Positions 31,844-41,994 of a DNA stretch of 64,000 nt are shown piece after piece. Under the pieces are notes generated by a model. The model saw only the letters and a program-made list of their open reading frames with translations, was not told the DNA's origin and made no database searches. This DNA is from Scilla litardierei (Eukaryota > Streptophyta > Magnoliopsida > Asparagales > Asparagaceae): NCBI GenBank assembly GCA_030789695.1, contig CM061142.1:569709281-569773280 (forward strand), given 5' to 3'. The translations under genes and the position numbers were made by a program. Each line of letters begins with the position of its first letter. The first letter of the stretch is position 1.

Positions 31844-33018
31844 TGAGGTGTGGTGTATTCTAAACACACACACACACACACACACACCTAATTGCTTTGT
31901 GCGCATGCCACTTTACAAGAATTTTGGACGAGAATTTTGGACGAATTTTGGAAAAAGGCCAAAAACTAAAATTAATTAATAAAATTGAAAAAAACTAATT
32001 AGTGAAATTGACCAAAATTTGCTATGTTAGCACAAAGGAGAGTGACTGGATGTTGATTGGGCTCGTTTTCATTTGCTAGGGGTTGCTAACCCCGACCAAA
32101 TCGATATTGCGCTGGGCGCAATTCAAATTGGCCGGGGTTGACATCCCCGACCAATTTGCAAAGCACCGGTCAATTTACACATATAGGGCTGCTCAGCAGC
32201 CCTCTTCTTCTCCTTTCGCAAAAACACCAAATCTGCAAATCCTTTCGCAAAAACCCTATCCACAACATTAAAAAAAAGCTAGAATCAACCCACTGCCGTC
32301 AAAAATCTCTGGATCCAACATGTCACTTACTGGATAAGACACAAAACAACGTGATCTAGCTTCATTTCTCATCATTGTAAGAATTTTCCATCACTCTATA
32401 TACAACAAATTATTATGAGATTTAGGTGAAAATTTTCCATTTCCCATCAATGTATTGTGGTCTTTGACGTATATAGATGAAATTATTATGTATTTTCTTA
32501 AAGATGACAGAAATATATAACTAGTGCATAATTATGAAGGGGTCTTTGTGCAAATTTAGAACAACGGCAAGTGACTGGATTTTTGTCACATGTCATTATG
32601 ATGGAAATTTAATGATTGGTGATAATAACAAACCGAAATATTTCGATGAAGGGGGTGTTAAACCATTACGCTGAGGATACCTCAATGTATACCAAACTAT
32701 TAGATCAGATATACAAGATCACAAAGATCAGTCATCATGAGTATTCTTTGAACTTGGTGTGCAACTGGCCGATAACGGAGCTCAAGACTACAACCATGAT
32801 TATCTCAGATGATGATCATATGGAGAATCTATTCAATACAGGAGAAGTTCAACGATTAGGTGAAATTTACATGGAAAATGATATAATAATTAACACCCAA
32901 GTGTCTGAAGCACCTGACATATTTGGCTGCATGTTCGATTTGGAGAATAACTTGGCATGATTATGTATTCTTCTTCAAATCAAGATTATCATCATATGGA
33001 GAACATGACGAAAGAATG
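31844..33018. other. Former upstream flank of ADF
   Basis: If the MULE is removed, this stretch joins directly to 5581 and is the ancestral sequence upstream of the ADF promoter. It contains an (AC)n tract (about 31864-31887) and an AT-rich stretch. Fold-back sequence lies at about 32085-32160 (ATTGGCCGGGG and CCCCGACCAAT arms, repeated). The plus-strand open frame at 32616-32960 is listed separately. No conserved gene was recognised. Confidence 0.5.
32616..32960 (+). other. Unassigned 114-codon open frame
   Basis: It encodes an acidic 114-residue peptide with segments YSLNLVCNWPITELKTTTMI and SDDDHMENLFNTGE. The layout loosely recalls the N-terminal region before plant MULE transposases, where a short beta-rich domain precedes an acidic linker. 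No catalytic or zinc-finger part follows before the retrotransposon at 33019. It may be a transposase remnant or chance. I do not claim a function. Confidence 0.2.
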
Positions 33019-34572
33019 TGTTAGAGATTAAGACGCACCAAGTGTGATTTTGATGATGACTAAACAAATGAAGTGTGCTAATTATGTTTATTAAGTGTGT
33101 ATGTATTAAAGTTTATTTCAAAATAATAAGTTCAAAGCAATGGAATAAAAAACTACATCAAGACCAATGGAGCCCACTTAAAGCCATGAAGATACTCAAA
33201 TTAGAGCGCATATAGTAAGATGAATGTGAAGGAAGCTTAATCAAGGCAACTTAAGTTTAAGAGTCAAAGACATGAAGATGAAGACTCAAAACTACAACAA
33301 AGCCAAAGAGTGTGGTAATTTTGATGTATTAAGGCCTTAAGATTGAAACTTCCACACACACAGGGACACTTACAAAATGTTTTTAATGTGTTAAAATGAT
33401 TTAAAAATATTTTTAAATGCTTTTTATAGTGTATTCCTGAGTTTTCTGATAAAAACCCATGTATCAGAAAAATGATCGACTTGTGATAACACATGAGTCG
33501 ATCAATGAGCAATTGGTTGCTATAGGGAGTTTTAGGATCATGCAGGAAGTCAACTCCTATTGTTCAGGAAGTCGACTTGTGATCCAGGAGTCAACCAGTG
33601 AATGTACTGGAGTCGACTCCTAATACCCAACGGATCAATTTGACTTGAACTTTGACTATCCGTTGGAGAGACATTGGAGGACAAAATTGTTAGTTTGTTT
33701 TAGGTAGATTTGTTCTCTACATATAGAGGGTTGGTTGCTAGAGTTATTATGTAATTAATGGTCAATTTTAAAGATTTTCTAAGTGATTTTAAGCACTCAA
33801 AAGCCCTCAAAAGTTTTTCTTCACCAAAGTATTTTAATCTCTCTTTTTTAGCTTTCAAGCAAAATTTTTACTTTGTCAAATTGATTTTAATCTCATATAG
33901 CTTCATCTCTATTTTTCTTGAGATTAAATCAATTTTATTTTAATATCCTAAAAGGTCTAATCTTTATTATTCTTGAGATCATAAGAGTTTTTCTTTAGCC
34001 AAATACATATACTCAAAGCTTCAATCTTGGTGGCTATAGGGGCATTGTAACACTTCTATTCAAAAGTGTAAGTGAAATCCACACAAGGAAGTGGTGATAA
34101 GTGATTGGTATTTGTTATTGTAAATTGGAAAAGCCTATGAGCTCCTCACTTGGCGAGGTTGGTGTTGTACTAGGAAAGTCCTCTTAGTGGAGACATGGCA
34201 AGGTTGTAAAAGCCCTCAAAGTTGTTGAGACAAATGAAGCCTTATATTAAGAGAGGCAATTAGTGGAACTCCAATCAAGGATTGGTACTGGACTAGCCCA
34301 CAAGAGGGTGAACCGGGATATATCTTGTCTTTTTGTTTGATCCATTGTCTCTATCTCTATTTTCTATACTTGAATTGTGTTGTTTTAATTCCGATGTGCA
34401 CTTACTCTTTCTTGCAAGTTTAGAAGTTTGCTAATTAAAATTCAAGTTAGGTAACGTTAGTTGGAATCTTAGAATTACATAGAGAGATTAATTTTAATTT
34501 GTGATTATTTTCGGATAACACTATTCATCACTTCTCTAGTGGTTGCTTACCATCTACAGGATCCCCAACTCA
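33019..34572 (+). repeat. Copia-fragment 5' LTR
   Basis: About 1.55 kb; the 3' boundary is either CTACA at 34558 or AACTCA at 34572. The U3 contains AGTCGACTCC and variants at 33476-33625, then an inverted pair CCAACGGAT/ATCCGTTGG (33638-33668), then a weak TATA-like ATATAGAG at 33720. No second LTR copy was found in the window. Confidence 0.65.
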
Positions 34573-34584
34573 TGTTATCAGAGC
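34573..34584 (+). other. Degenerate primer-binding site
   Basis: TGTTATCAGAGC differs by one base from the copia initiator tRNA-Met PBS TGGTATCAGAGC and follows the LTR end. Confidence 0.7.
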
Positions 34585-34595
34585 TACAGTTACTA

Positions 34596-35515
34596 AGATG
34601 TCGTCAACATCATCTCGTGCCGAGGGACACCACTCGACCACTGTTGTTTGATAGAGCCAACTATGCTAGTGGAATACAAGGATGATGATCCACCTCCAAT
34701 CGATGGATCTTGACATTTGGACTATTGTATAGAATGAGTTCGAGATACCTGACACCACAATCAAGTCATGAGAGAGAGACCAAGAAGAAGGATAAGCTCA
34801 ATGCTAAAGCCATGAATGCGTTGTTTGGCGCATTGAATGTGAACGCGTTCAACCGAATCTCTCAATATATATCGAATATCAAATTTGGAACACTTTAGAG
34901 GTAACACATGAATTTACAAATCAGATAAAGGAATCAAAAATCAATATCTCCTATAGTAAATTTGAACGTTTTAAAATGTATTAAGGAGAGTCTATTTCTG
35001 ATATGTATACTAGGTTTTCAAAAATTATTAATGGTTTTGCTGGCTTGAGAAAGAAAGTTTCTATGTATGATCAGGTTATAAAAATTCTACGATCACTAAG
35101 GCCAGAGTGGAAACCGAAGACAATGGCGATCAAGGAAGCACATGACGTCACAAAGCTCACCATGGAGAATCTCATTAGAAATTTCGTGTCCTTTGATATT
35201 AAGCTAGAAGAAGAGAAGAACGAACAACAACCCAAGGGGAAGAATTTGGCGTTCAAGGCAAGAGACAAAGAGTTGGAGTCTGAGGAGTGGGATCTTAATA
35301 AGGATGTAGCAGCACTCATTTCAAGAACCTTCAAGAAGATGCTACGAAGTAAGTTTCTAAACATATATCTAGATTATCTAATGATATTATTTGCTTTGGA
35401 TGCTCCAAGTTAGGGCATATAAGAAGAGATTGTCCGTTTGGAAAAACAAGAACAAGGACAAAGCAAAGCCAATGACAATGATAAGAAGAAGAAGAAAATT
35501 TTCAAAGTTGAAAGA
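34596..35515 (+). pseudogene. gag: Degenerate Sirevirus-like gag
   Basis: A gag starts at the ATG at 34596 (MSSTSSRAEG) and is soon broken by stops and frameshifts. Recognisable pieces are KLNAKAMNALFGALNVNAFN (34790-34860), the central block MYTRFSKIINGFAGLRKKVS with IKILRSLRPEWKPKTMAIKE (35003-35140), and one zinc knuckle CFGCSKLGHIRRDC (about 35391-35432). The Sirevirus-1 equivalents are KAMNALQCALEPEDFNKI, YARFVDIINELEAL and CFKCNKPGHMKAEC. The frame ends at the junction near 35519. Confidence 0.8.
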
Positions 35516-35519
35516 TAAA

Positions 35520-36127
35520 TAATTGTGCGTAATGAAAACTTACTCCCCCCTACATAGATGCCAATCAAGTTAGTCAACAAATAATAGGGCATCTACATAT
35601 CAATTGAAGCAAATGAGTAAGATATGCATGAATATAATTCAAGAAATCTAGGAATTAAAATCCCTATTCATTGTAATCTTACTCCCCCTGAATCTAAGGC
35701 AACTTCAATCTTAGATTCAAAGTGTTAGAAAAACATAGCACATTCAATATGAATCTTGTATGTTTATTTCTCTCTCCCTATGTCATTATCCAAAAAGGTG
35801 GGAGTAAATAACAACAACAATAATCGTTCTATATACGAACTAACAAAAATCAAGGAGTATAAGATATAGAGAATCAAAAACTCATAAAAGCACATCATAT
35901 ACTTATGTGAATAGAGGAATTGAAGTCCAATCTCAACATTATAGATAGACGAAACAAGAAAATAATTTCAAAACTGCATCACATCAGAGATAGCATGAAA
36001 TATCCAATGTCAAATCCACATTGTCTCAACAAAACATCAGAAGAGAATAAATCAATCACTGAGACAATGAGTCAATCATCACACAGATAAGATAATCAAT
36101 TATTCAGGTGTGACATATGAGATTCAG

Positions 36128-36193
<66 letters not shown>

Positions 36194-36385
36194 AAAGATG
36201 TGAGTACATGGCAAACTGACATCAACATGTCCAACAAAAAAATATATATCATGATTCCCAAAAAATATCATGATACCCAATGTACATCATCAGATATAAA
36301 ATAAAATATCCATACATCATCCAGAGTATCCAAACATCGAAACACATAAACTCCAAAAGACACCACTCAAAAACTAAAACACAAT
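35520..36385 (-). other. Sirevirus-2 3' non-coding region with (TA)n
   Basis: Purine-rich blocks on the minus strand at about 35540-35553, 35680-35692 and 35770-35785 align in order and spacing with those of Sirevirus-1 at 8712, 8875 and 8957. A (TA)n microsatellite of about 60 bp lies at 36131-36192. No coding signal was found. Confidence 0.7.
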
Positions 36386-37840
36386 CTATGAGTGAGTGTC
36401 GCCAGGTGCTGCAGAGGAAGAACGAGGCTCTGTGACAGCAGGAGTATCCTCTGGAGGAGGGACAGAAGTAGCGACATCAGCAGTATCATCATCATCATCA
36501 GCATCCTGAGTAGAGGCTCCACCAGGATGCACAACGACATCAGTAACAATGGGCTGAAGAGGCTCATGAGGCTGGGGAACAAACTGTCTCAGATCCTCAG
36601 GGAAGGGTATTCCTTGATGCATGAAGGAAAGGGAAAACAACCGGTAAAGTCCAGAGACCATCTCAAAAAGAATATCACAAGATGGTGGAGCTGAGGTGGA
36701 AGGCTGGTCAGCTGGAGGAACAGTGGAGGAGGACGGAGCTGCTATGGATTTCCTCTTCTTCGAGGCAGACTGCAGAGCCGAAGAAGATTTCGACTTTGCA
36801 TATGCGTCGAGGAGAGGACCAAAGGGCATGGGCTCGTAACGAGACAAATCGACACCAAAATGTCGAAAGACAAGAGTCAAAATACCACCATACGGAATGT
36901 GCGACGAGGAAGAAGTAAACTCGACCTTGTCCATCCTGTCAAGGAGGACACCGACCCAGTTCACAGACATCCCAGAGAAAATCACATACATACACTTCAG
37001 AATATCTTGAGAAGGCTGGTCAGATGATCCATACCTCGGTAGAATGTTGGACTTCACCACTAGGTGAACTGCCCAACCTCTAGCCGAAAACATAGATGAC
37101 CTGACACCAGAATCCAGGGCTAAAGGTATCTCACGAAACATATCTCTAAGGACAGAGGGGTCAAGCTCGTCAATATCAGAGATGTAAATATCAGAAGGAA
37201 GAGAACCGGTAAAGGGAATCCAAAGAATGGTCTTTAAGAGTGTGGGAGTAATCTGAATGTGGGTTCCCTGAACAATGGTGTCAAGAACTCCGGTGGAGGA
37301 ATACTCACCGCGAATGTAGTTTGCATAGAATAGCTTAACCAAAAATGGATAAGCGCGGGGGGACTCGCTATGAGAGAAGTGAAAAAGATCGGCCAGGTGA
37401 GTAGCAGATAAGATGTCTGAAAGTCTCTCAGCAGTAAAGGCGGAAAAAGCAATGTACCGCTCCCTAAGAAGCGTGATCCCCAAGAGAGAGTGGAATTTTA
37501 CCAAGCAAAGATCATCTCGGTAAAAAGGAACTAGGGGATCAGAAGGAGGTACGACTGGAGGATCTTCTGAAGAACTCGAAGCTGAAGGGGACAGATGTGG
37601 AGCGTCAGCAACAGGCTCATTGATGTTAACACCAGTGGGCTTGCGCCGACGCGTGATCAGGGGCTGAGCTTCGGAAGAAGATGCTGAAAGAGAATATCCC
37701 TGCGAAGAAGAATGCAAAGGAGACTCGGTATGTTTGGTTCGGGCTTTGTGGGGTTTCTTCTTCTTGGCTATATGTTTCTTGGGTGCCCTAGGTCTCTTGG
37801 GAGCAATGACCTTCTCTTTTCCCTTGGTTTTTGGTGCCAT
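36386..37840 (-). CDS. Sirevirus-2 accessory (env-like) protein, 484 aa, intact
   Basis: The chosen start is the ATG at 37840 (MAPKTKGKEKV), following a CT-rich leader; the frame stays open 90 codons further upstream but that stretch looks like leader sequence. Residues 1-37 are a dense basic cluster (KRPRAPKKHIAKKKKPHKAR), a strong NLS candidate. After a Ser-rich linker comes the conserved domain: FYRDDLCLVKFHSLLG, LADLFHFSHSESPRAYPFLV, KLFYANYIRGEYSSTGVLDT, LPRYGSSDQPSQDILKCMYV and LTLVFRHFGVDLSRY. The C-terminal 70 residues are Ser/Pro/Asp-rich. It lacks an obvious signal peptide or membrane helix. It is homologous to the broken Sirevirus-1 ORF. It remains intact although the pol of the same element has several lesions. 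Molecular function unknown. Confidence 0.85.
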   Translation of the reverse strand: MAPKTKGKEKVIAPKRPRAPKKHIAKKKKPHKARTKHTESPLHSSSQGYSLSASSSEAQPLITRRRKPTGVNINEPVADAPHLSPSASSSSEDPPVVPPSDPLVPFYRDDLCLVKFHSLLGITLLRERYIAFSAFTAERLSDILSATHLADLFHFSHSESPRAYPFLVKLFYANYIRGEYSSTGVLDTIVQGTHIQITPTLLKTILWIPFTGSLPSDIYISDIDELDPSVLRDMFREIPLALDSGVRSSMFSARGWAVHLVVKSNILPRYGSSDQPSQDILKCMYVIFSGMSVNWVGVLLDRMDKVEFTSSSSHIPYGGILTLVFRHFGVDLSRYEPMPFGPLLDAYAKSKSSSALQSASKKRKSIAAPSSSTVPPADQPSTSAPPSCDILFEMVSGLYRLFSLSFMHQGIPFPEDLRQFVPQPHEPLQPIVTDVVVHPGGASTQDADDDDDTADVATSVPPPEDTPAVTEPRSSSAAPGDTHS

Positions 37841-38751
37841 GGAATCGAGAGAGAGAAACGATGGTCGAAGAAATCGAAAGACAAAAATCGAGCGACAGAC
37901 TTGAGGGAGAGAGACAAACCAATTCGAGGAGAAGGGATGACGCAACGACGAAACTATCGACGAGCGGGGAGGCGGAGATCGACGGTAACGGCAGTGGAAA
38001 AGAGCGGAAAGACGAAGCAGTTCAATCGGAGGAGAGAGAAACGAACGTGGGGAAATGAACTGTCTCGACGAATATATGAAAGAGGGAATGAATCTGGGCC
38101 GTTGGATCAAAGAATCGACGGCTCAGATCAAAGCAGTGAACCGACACAAACAGGAGACAGTCGACTGATGAACAAAAGTCAGTCGACTGGATGAAGTGAT
38201 AAGAATTAATCTCAGGAAGACAGACGGTCGACTGTTGGTTAACATACAGTCGCCTATCCGAGAGACAGTCGACTGAACTTAACACAGCAGTCGACTGACC
38301 GAGAAATAATAAACTTCATCAAAAATACAGAGAGCTCTGTAGAAAAGTTGACAGAGAGAACAGTCGTCGCCTGTAAAAATAACAGTCGACTGGAAAATAG
38401 TCATCAGTCGGCTGTGTGAAATATACAAATACTCAGACTAAGGAGATAGAGTAGGGCAGTCGACTATCGAAGGAAAGACAGTCGTCTGTCCTGGTCCAAA
38501 AGTACACAGTGAGAAAGAATTCCAGAGAATAAGAACACTCACCCTAGGACCTATACTCTAATCACAAACTCATCATAAAACAATGTAATATGATAAATCA
38601 AACAAACATCTCCAAAAACAATCTCAAAGAATACATGAAATCACATAAATCACAATAGCCTTTCTTAAACACATGTATAATATATATCACAAGAAGAAAG
38701 ACAATATGATGAAATGAGCTCAAAAGGTGTTATAACATGAAAGTTGAGCAC
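37841..38751 (-). promoter_or_regulatory. Sirevirus-2 spacer: CAGTCGACTG array and candidate promoter
   Basis: On the minus strand, after the pol stop (38752), about ten copies or variants of CAGTCGACTG lie between 38490 and 38155. Then come GATCCAACGGCCCAGATT (about 38107-38090), which contains a GGCCCA site-II-type plant promoter motif, a TATA-like CATATATTC (about 38075-38067), and a CT-rich leader ending at the ATG 37840. Array, TATA and leader repeat the layout of the Athila internal region. Promoter function is inferred. Confidence 0.6.
38155..38490. repeat. CAGTCGACTG palindrome array
   Basis: Perfect 10-bp palindromes occur near 38163, 38182, 38272, 38290 and 38384, with variants (CAGTCGCCTA, CAGTCGGCTG, CAGTCGTCTG) between them. 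Spacing is irregular, 15-80 bp. Related AGTCGACT motifs occur in the copia LTR at 33476-33625. Confidence 0.9.
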
Positions 38752-41700
38752 CTAGATTTCAGATTCACCCATAATTCCTAATTCTCCATGCAAGCTCACA
38801 AATGAATCTTCTTTAAGAGGTTTAGTGAAGATGTCGACAATTTGTTTTTGGGTTTCAATGTAATCTAAGATGATGTCCTTCTTGGCTACATGATCATTTA
38901 TAAAATGGTGTCTCACGTCTATGTGTTTGGTATGGGAGTGGTGTGCCGGATTCTTGGAAAGACATATGGCACTTTGATTATCAACCATGATCGAGCAAGT
39001 ATCACAGTTGACACCATAGTCCATAAGAGTGTGTCTCATCCAAAGAACTTATGCACATGCAAGACCCACGGTAATACATTCCGCTTCAGTCATGTACAAT
39101 GACAACGAATTCTGTTTCTTAGAAAACCAAGAAACTAAGGAATTTCCTAGGAAATGGAATGTGCCACTAGTACTTTTCCTGTCGGACTTGCATCTGGCAA
39201 AGTCGGCATCACTATATGATATTAACTCATATGTGCTATATTTAGGGTAAAGTAACCCATAATCTAGAGACTGATTGAGATACGAAATATTCGTTTAACC
39301 GCAATCAAGTGTGACTCCTTAGGTCTAGCTTGATATCTAGCACATATGCATACGGAAAACATGATATCAGGCCTACTAGCGGTTAAGTAAAGTAAGCTAC
39401 CGATCATACCTCGATATAGACGAACGTCTACATCTTTTCCGCTTTCATCCTTGTGTAGATGAGTAGTAGTACTCATGGGAGTCCATTTGCTTGAGGACGA
39501 TTCCATCCCGAATCGCTTGATAAGCTTCCCTGTGTACTTTGTCTGATGTATGAAGGTGCCATTCTCCATTTGTCGAATTTGCAGTCCAAGGAAATAAGTG
39601 AGCTCTCCCATGTGGCTCATCTCGAATTCTTCCTTCATTGACTTAGAAAATTCTTGACAAAGATCAAAGTTAGTAGAACCAAAAATTATATCGTCTACAT
39701 ACACTTGAATCAATAGAATGTCATTTTCATAATCTTTAACGAAGAGTGTAGAATCAACTTCTCCCATTTTAAAACCTAAATTCAAAAGAAAGGTCTTAAG
39801 TCGATCATACCAAGCTCTAAGAGCTTGCCTCAACACATACAACGCTTTCTTAAGTTTGAAAACATGGTTTGGAAATTTTTCATGAATAAAACCGGGAGGT
39901 TGAGAAACATATACTTCTTCATTGACAAACCCATTTAAAAATGTACTTTTAATATCCATTTGAAATAGTTTAAAATTCTTATGGGATGCAAAAGATAAAA
40001 GTAATCTAATAGCTTCTAATCTAGCTACGGGGGCAAAAGATTCTTCGAAATCAATACCTTCCTCTTGCCGATAGCCTTGAGCTACTAACCTTGCTTTGTT
40101 CCTTGTGATCACCTCGTTCTCATCCGTCTTGTTCTTGAAGATCCATTTGGTCCCAATGACTTGGTGACCACTTGGAACAGGAACGAGCTCCTAAACTTCA
40201 TTTCTCTCGAATTGCATTAGTTCTTCTTCCATTGCCACTATCCAAGAGCTATCCTCACAAGCTTCATGGATGTTTTTTTGGCTCAATGGTAGAGACAAAT
40301 GCGCAATGAGAGAATTCTTCAATTCTCGACCTCGTTCGAACACCCACACCAATATCACCAATAATTTGGTTATGGGGATGGTTACGAACGGTCAGGTAAG
40401 CTTTGGGTATTCCTGCATCACTAGGAACATTTTCAACAATTTTGTTAGTAGGGTTAGCATCAATAATCGAATCATTAATCTTAACACTACTAAGAGGATC
40501 ACACAAAACATCTACACTATCATCATCAACATGAGAAAAATCAAAATCTTCATTAAATGATACGTGAAGTGATTCCTCAATTGTTGAAGAAGTTTTGTTG
40601 TATATCCGGTAGGATTTGCTACGTGTGGAATATCCAACAAAAATTCCTTCATCGGATCTTGGCTCAAATTTATCTAGATTACCGAAAGTGTTCTTGATAA
40701 AGCATTTTGAACCAAAAACACGAAAATATTTTACTTGAGGCTTTTTGTCATAAAACAATTTAAAAAAAGTTTGTTCATTCGGGGTCTCACTAGGATCCTA
40801 TTGAGCACATAACATGTCGTGTGCACCGCCTCTGCCCAAAATTGTAGTCCTAAATGACTATCATGGAGCATAGTACGTGCACACTCAATAAGAGTCCTAT
40901 TCTTTCTCTCTACAACACCATTTTGTGGTGGTGCCCGAGGGAAGGAAAAATTATGAGTTATCCCGGTGTCATCACAAAACTTAGTAAAAGATTCATTCTC
41001 AAATTCTCCTCCATGATCACTACGGATAGTGATAATGGTGGATCCTAAGAAATTCTGAATCTTCTTTGCAAATTTGGTAAACTCTTCATAAGCTTCATTC
41101 TTATTAGTTATGAATGAAACCCAAGTAAATCTAGAAAAGTCGTCAATGACAACTAATCCATAATGAGCATTACCTAAAGAAGCGGTTCTAGTTGGCCCAA
41201 ACAAATCTAAAAGAAGAAGTTCTAGGGGCCTCTTAGAAGTAATCCATTCTTTAAGCTTAAAGGAAGATTTACTAAGTTTACCTCTTTGACATGACTCGCA
41301 AAAGTTTTTCTTATTAAAAGCAATTTTAGGAAAACCTTTGAGTAGATCATGCTTAGCTAACTTATATAAGTGCTTAAAGTGAACATGACCAAAACGGCGA
41401 TGCCATAATAGTTGTTCACTTGTGTTAGCAACTAAGCAATGTTCTACGGTTTTAGGCAAGCTCAAATAATAAATATTTTTACGCCTAATATCGGAAAATA
41501 AAACATTTGAATCATAATCAACAATTGTACACAATCCTTCTCCAAAGTTAACCTTGTAACCTTTGTCACAAAGTTGACTAATGGAAATGAGATTGTGACA
41601 CAAACCACTAACTAGAAAAACATTAGTAATTAAGGGTTTTGAAGGATTACCAACGATACCTACTCCAATGATGGTTCCCTTTTGATTACCTCGAAAAGTG

Positions 41701-41846
41701 ACCGTTGCACCATCCTTGATGCTAATCACTTCGGAGAGCAAAGAGGGATCTACAGTCATATGTTTGAAGCAACCACTATCGAGAATCCATCCTTTTCCTT
41801 TAGAGCTAATAAGACTTTTATTGCTCTTCTTCTTTCTCTTGGGTAC
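38752..41846 (-). pseudogene. pol: Sirevirus-2 pol, degenerate
   Basis: A copia pol in the same order as Sirevirus-1: protease (ILDSGCFKHMT, before 41759), pre-integrase region (CESCQRGKLSKSSF), integrase ([30 protein letters not shown]), RT ([34 protein letters not shown]) and RNase H C-terminus ([17 protein letters not shown], ending LGIMGESEI). It is broken by frameshifts near 40760, 40275 and 39290 and by stops where Sirevirus-1 has Trp (NEVWELV, near 40194) and Gln (CAQVLWM, near 39049). It cannot make a working polyprotein. The intact RT core at 39264-40112 is typical Sirevirus. Confidence 0.92.
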
Positions 41847-41904
41847 CTATATAATATACCATAAGCTCATGGTATCTAATGTTTGTTGGGTCCAAGAGAA
41901 TTGA

Positions 41905-41994
41905 TTAGCCTTTTGGAAGCCAAGTCCAAGTGGACTTCCGCTTCCCAACATAATTATTATTCCTAATGACATCATGGAAATAGGAATCAACATA
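41905..41994 (-). pseudogene. gag: Sirevirus-2 gag, last residues
   Basis: The last 30 or so gag codons, matching the Sirevirus-1 C-terminus (NNYVGKRKSTWTWLPKG, then TAA at 41907-41905). The remainder of gag is displaced by the Tekay insertion at 41995. Confidence 0.8.

Larger units (their letters stand above)
33019..35519 (+). mobile_element. Truncated plus-strand copia (Sirevirus-like) fragment: LTR + gag
   Basis: An LTR (33019 to about 34558-34572) starts TGTTAGAGATTAAGACGC, aligning with the Sirevirus-1 LTR start (TGTTGGATATTGGACTCC), and both share a nearby TTTTGATGATGA-like block. A degenerate initiator-Met PBS and a dead gag follow. It ends abruptly near 35519, where Sirevirus-2 sequence of opposite orientation begins. 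Its LTR carries AGTCGACT-type motifs, as does the spacer of Sirevirus-2, so both may come from one family or one rearranged element. Confidence 0.7.
35520..41994 (-). mobile_element. Sirevirus-2: copia element, 3' half (pol, accessory ORF, 3' region)
   Basis: A minus-strand element whose order matches Sirevirus-1: the end of gag, pol, a motif array, the accessory ORF and a 3' non-coding region with purine blocks. It lacks a 3' LTR: at about 35520, where the PPT and LTR should follow, the plus-strand gag fragment starts. On the right it is cut at 41994 by the Tekay element (probable target ACATA, 41990-41994); its gag and 5' LTR would lie beyond the window. Confidence 0.85.
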
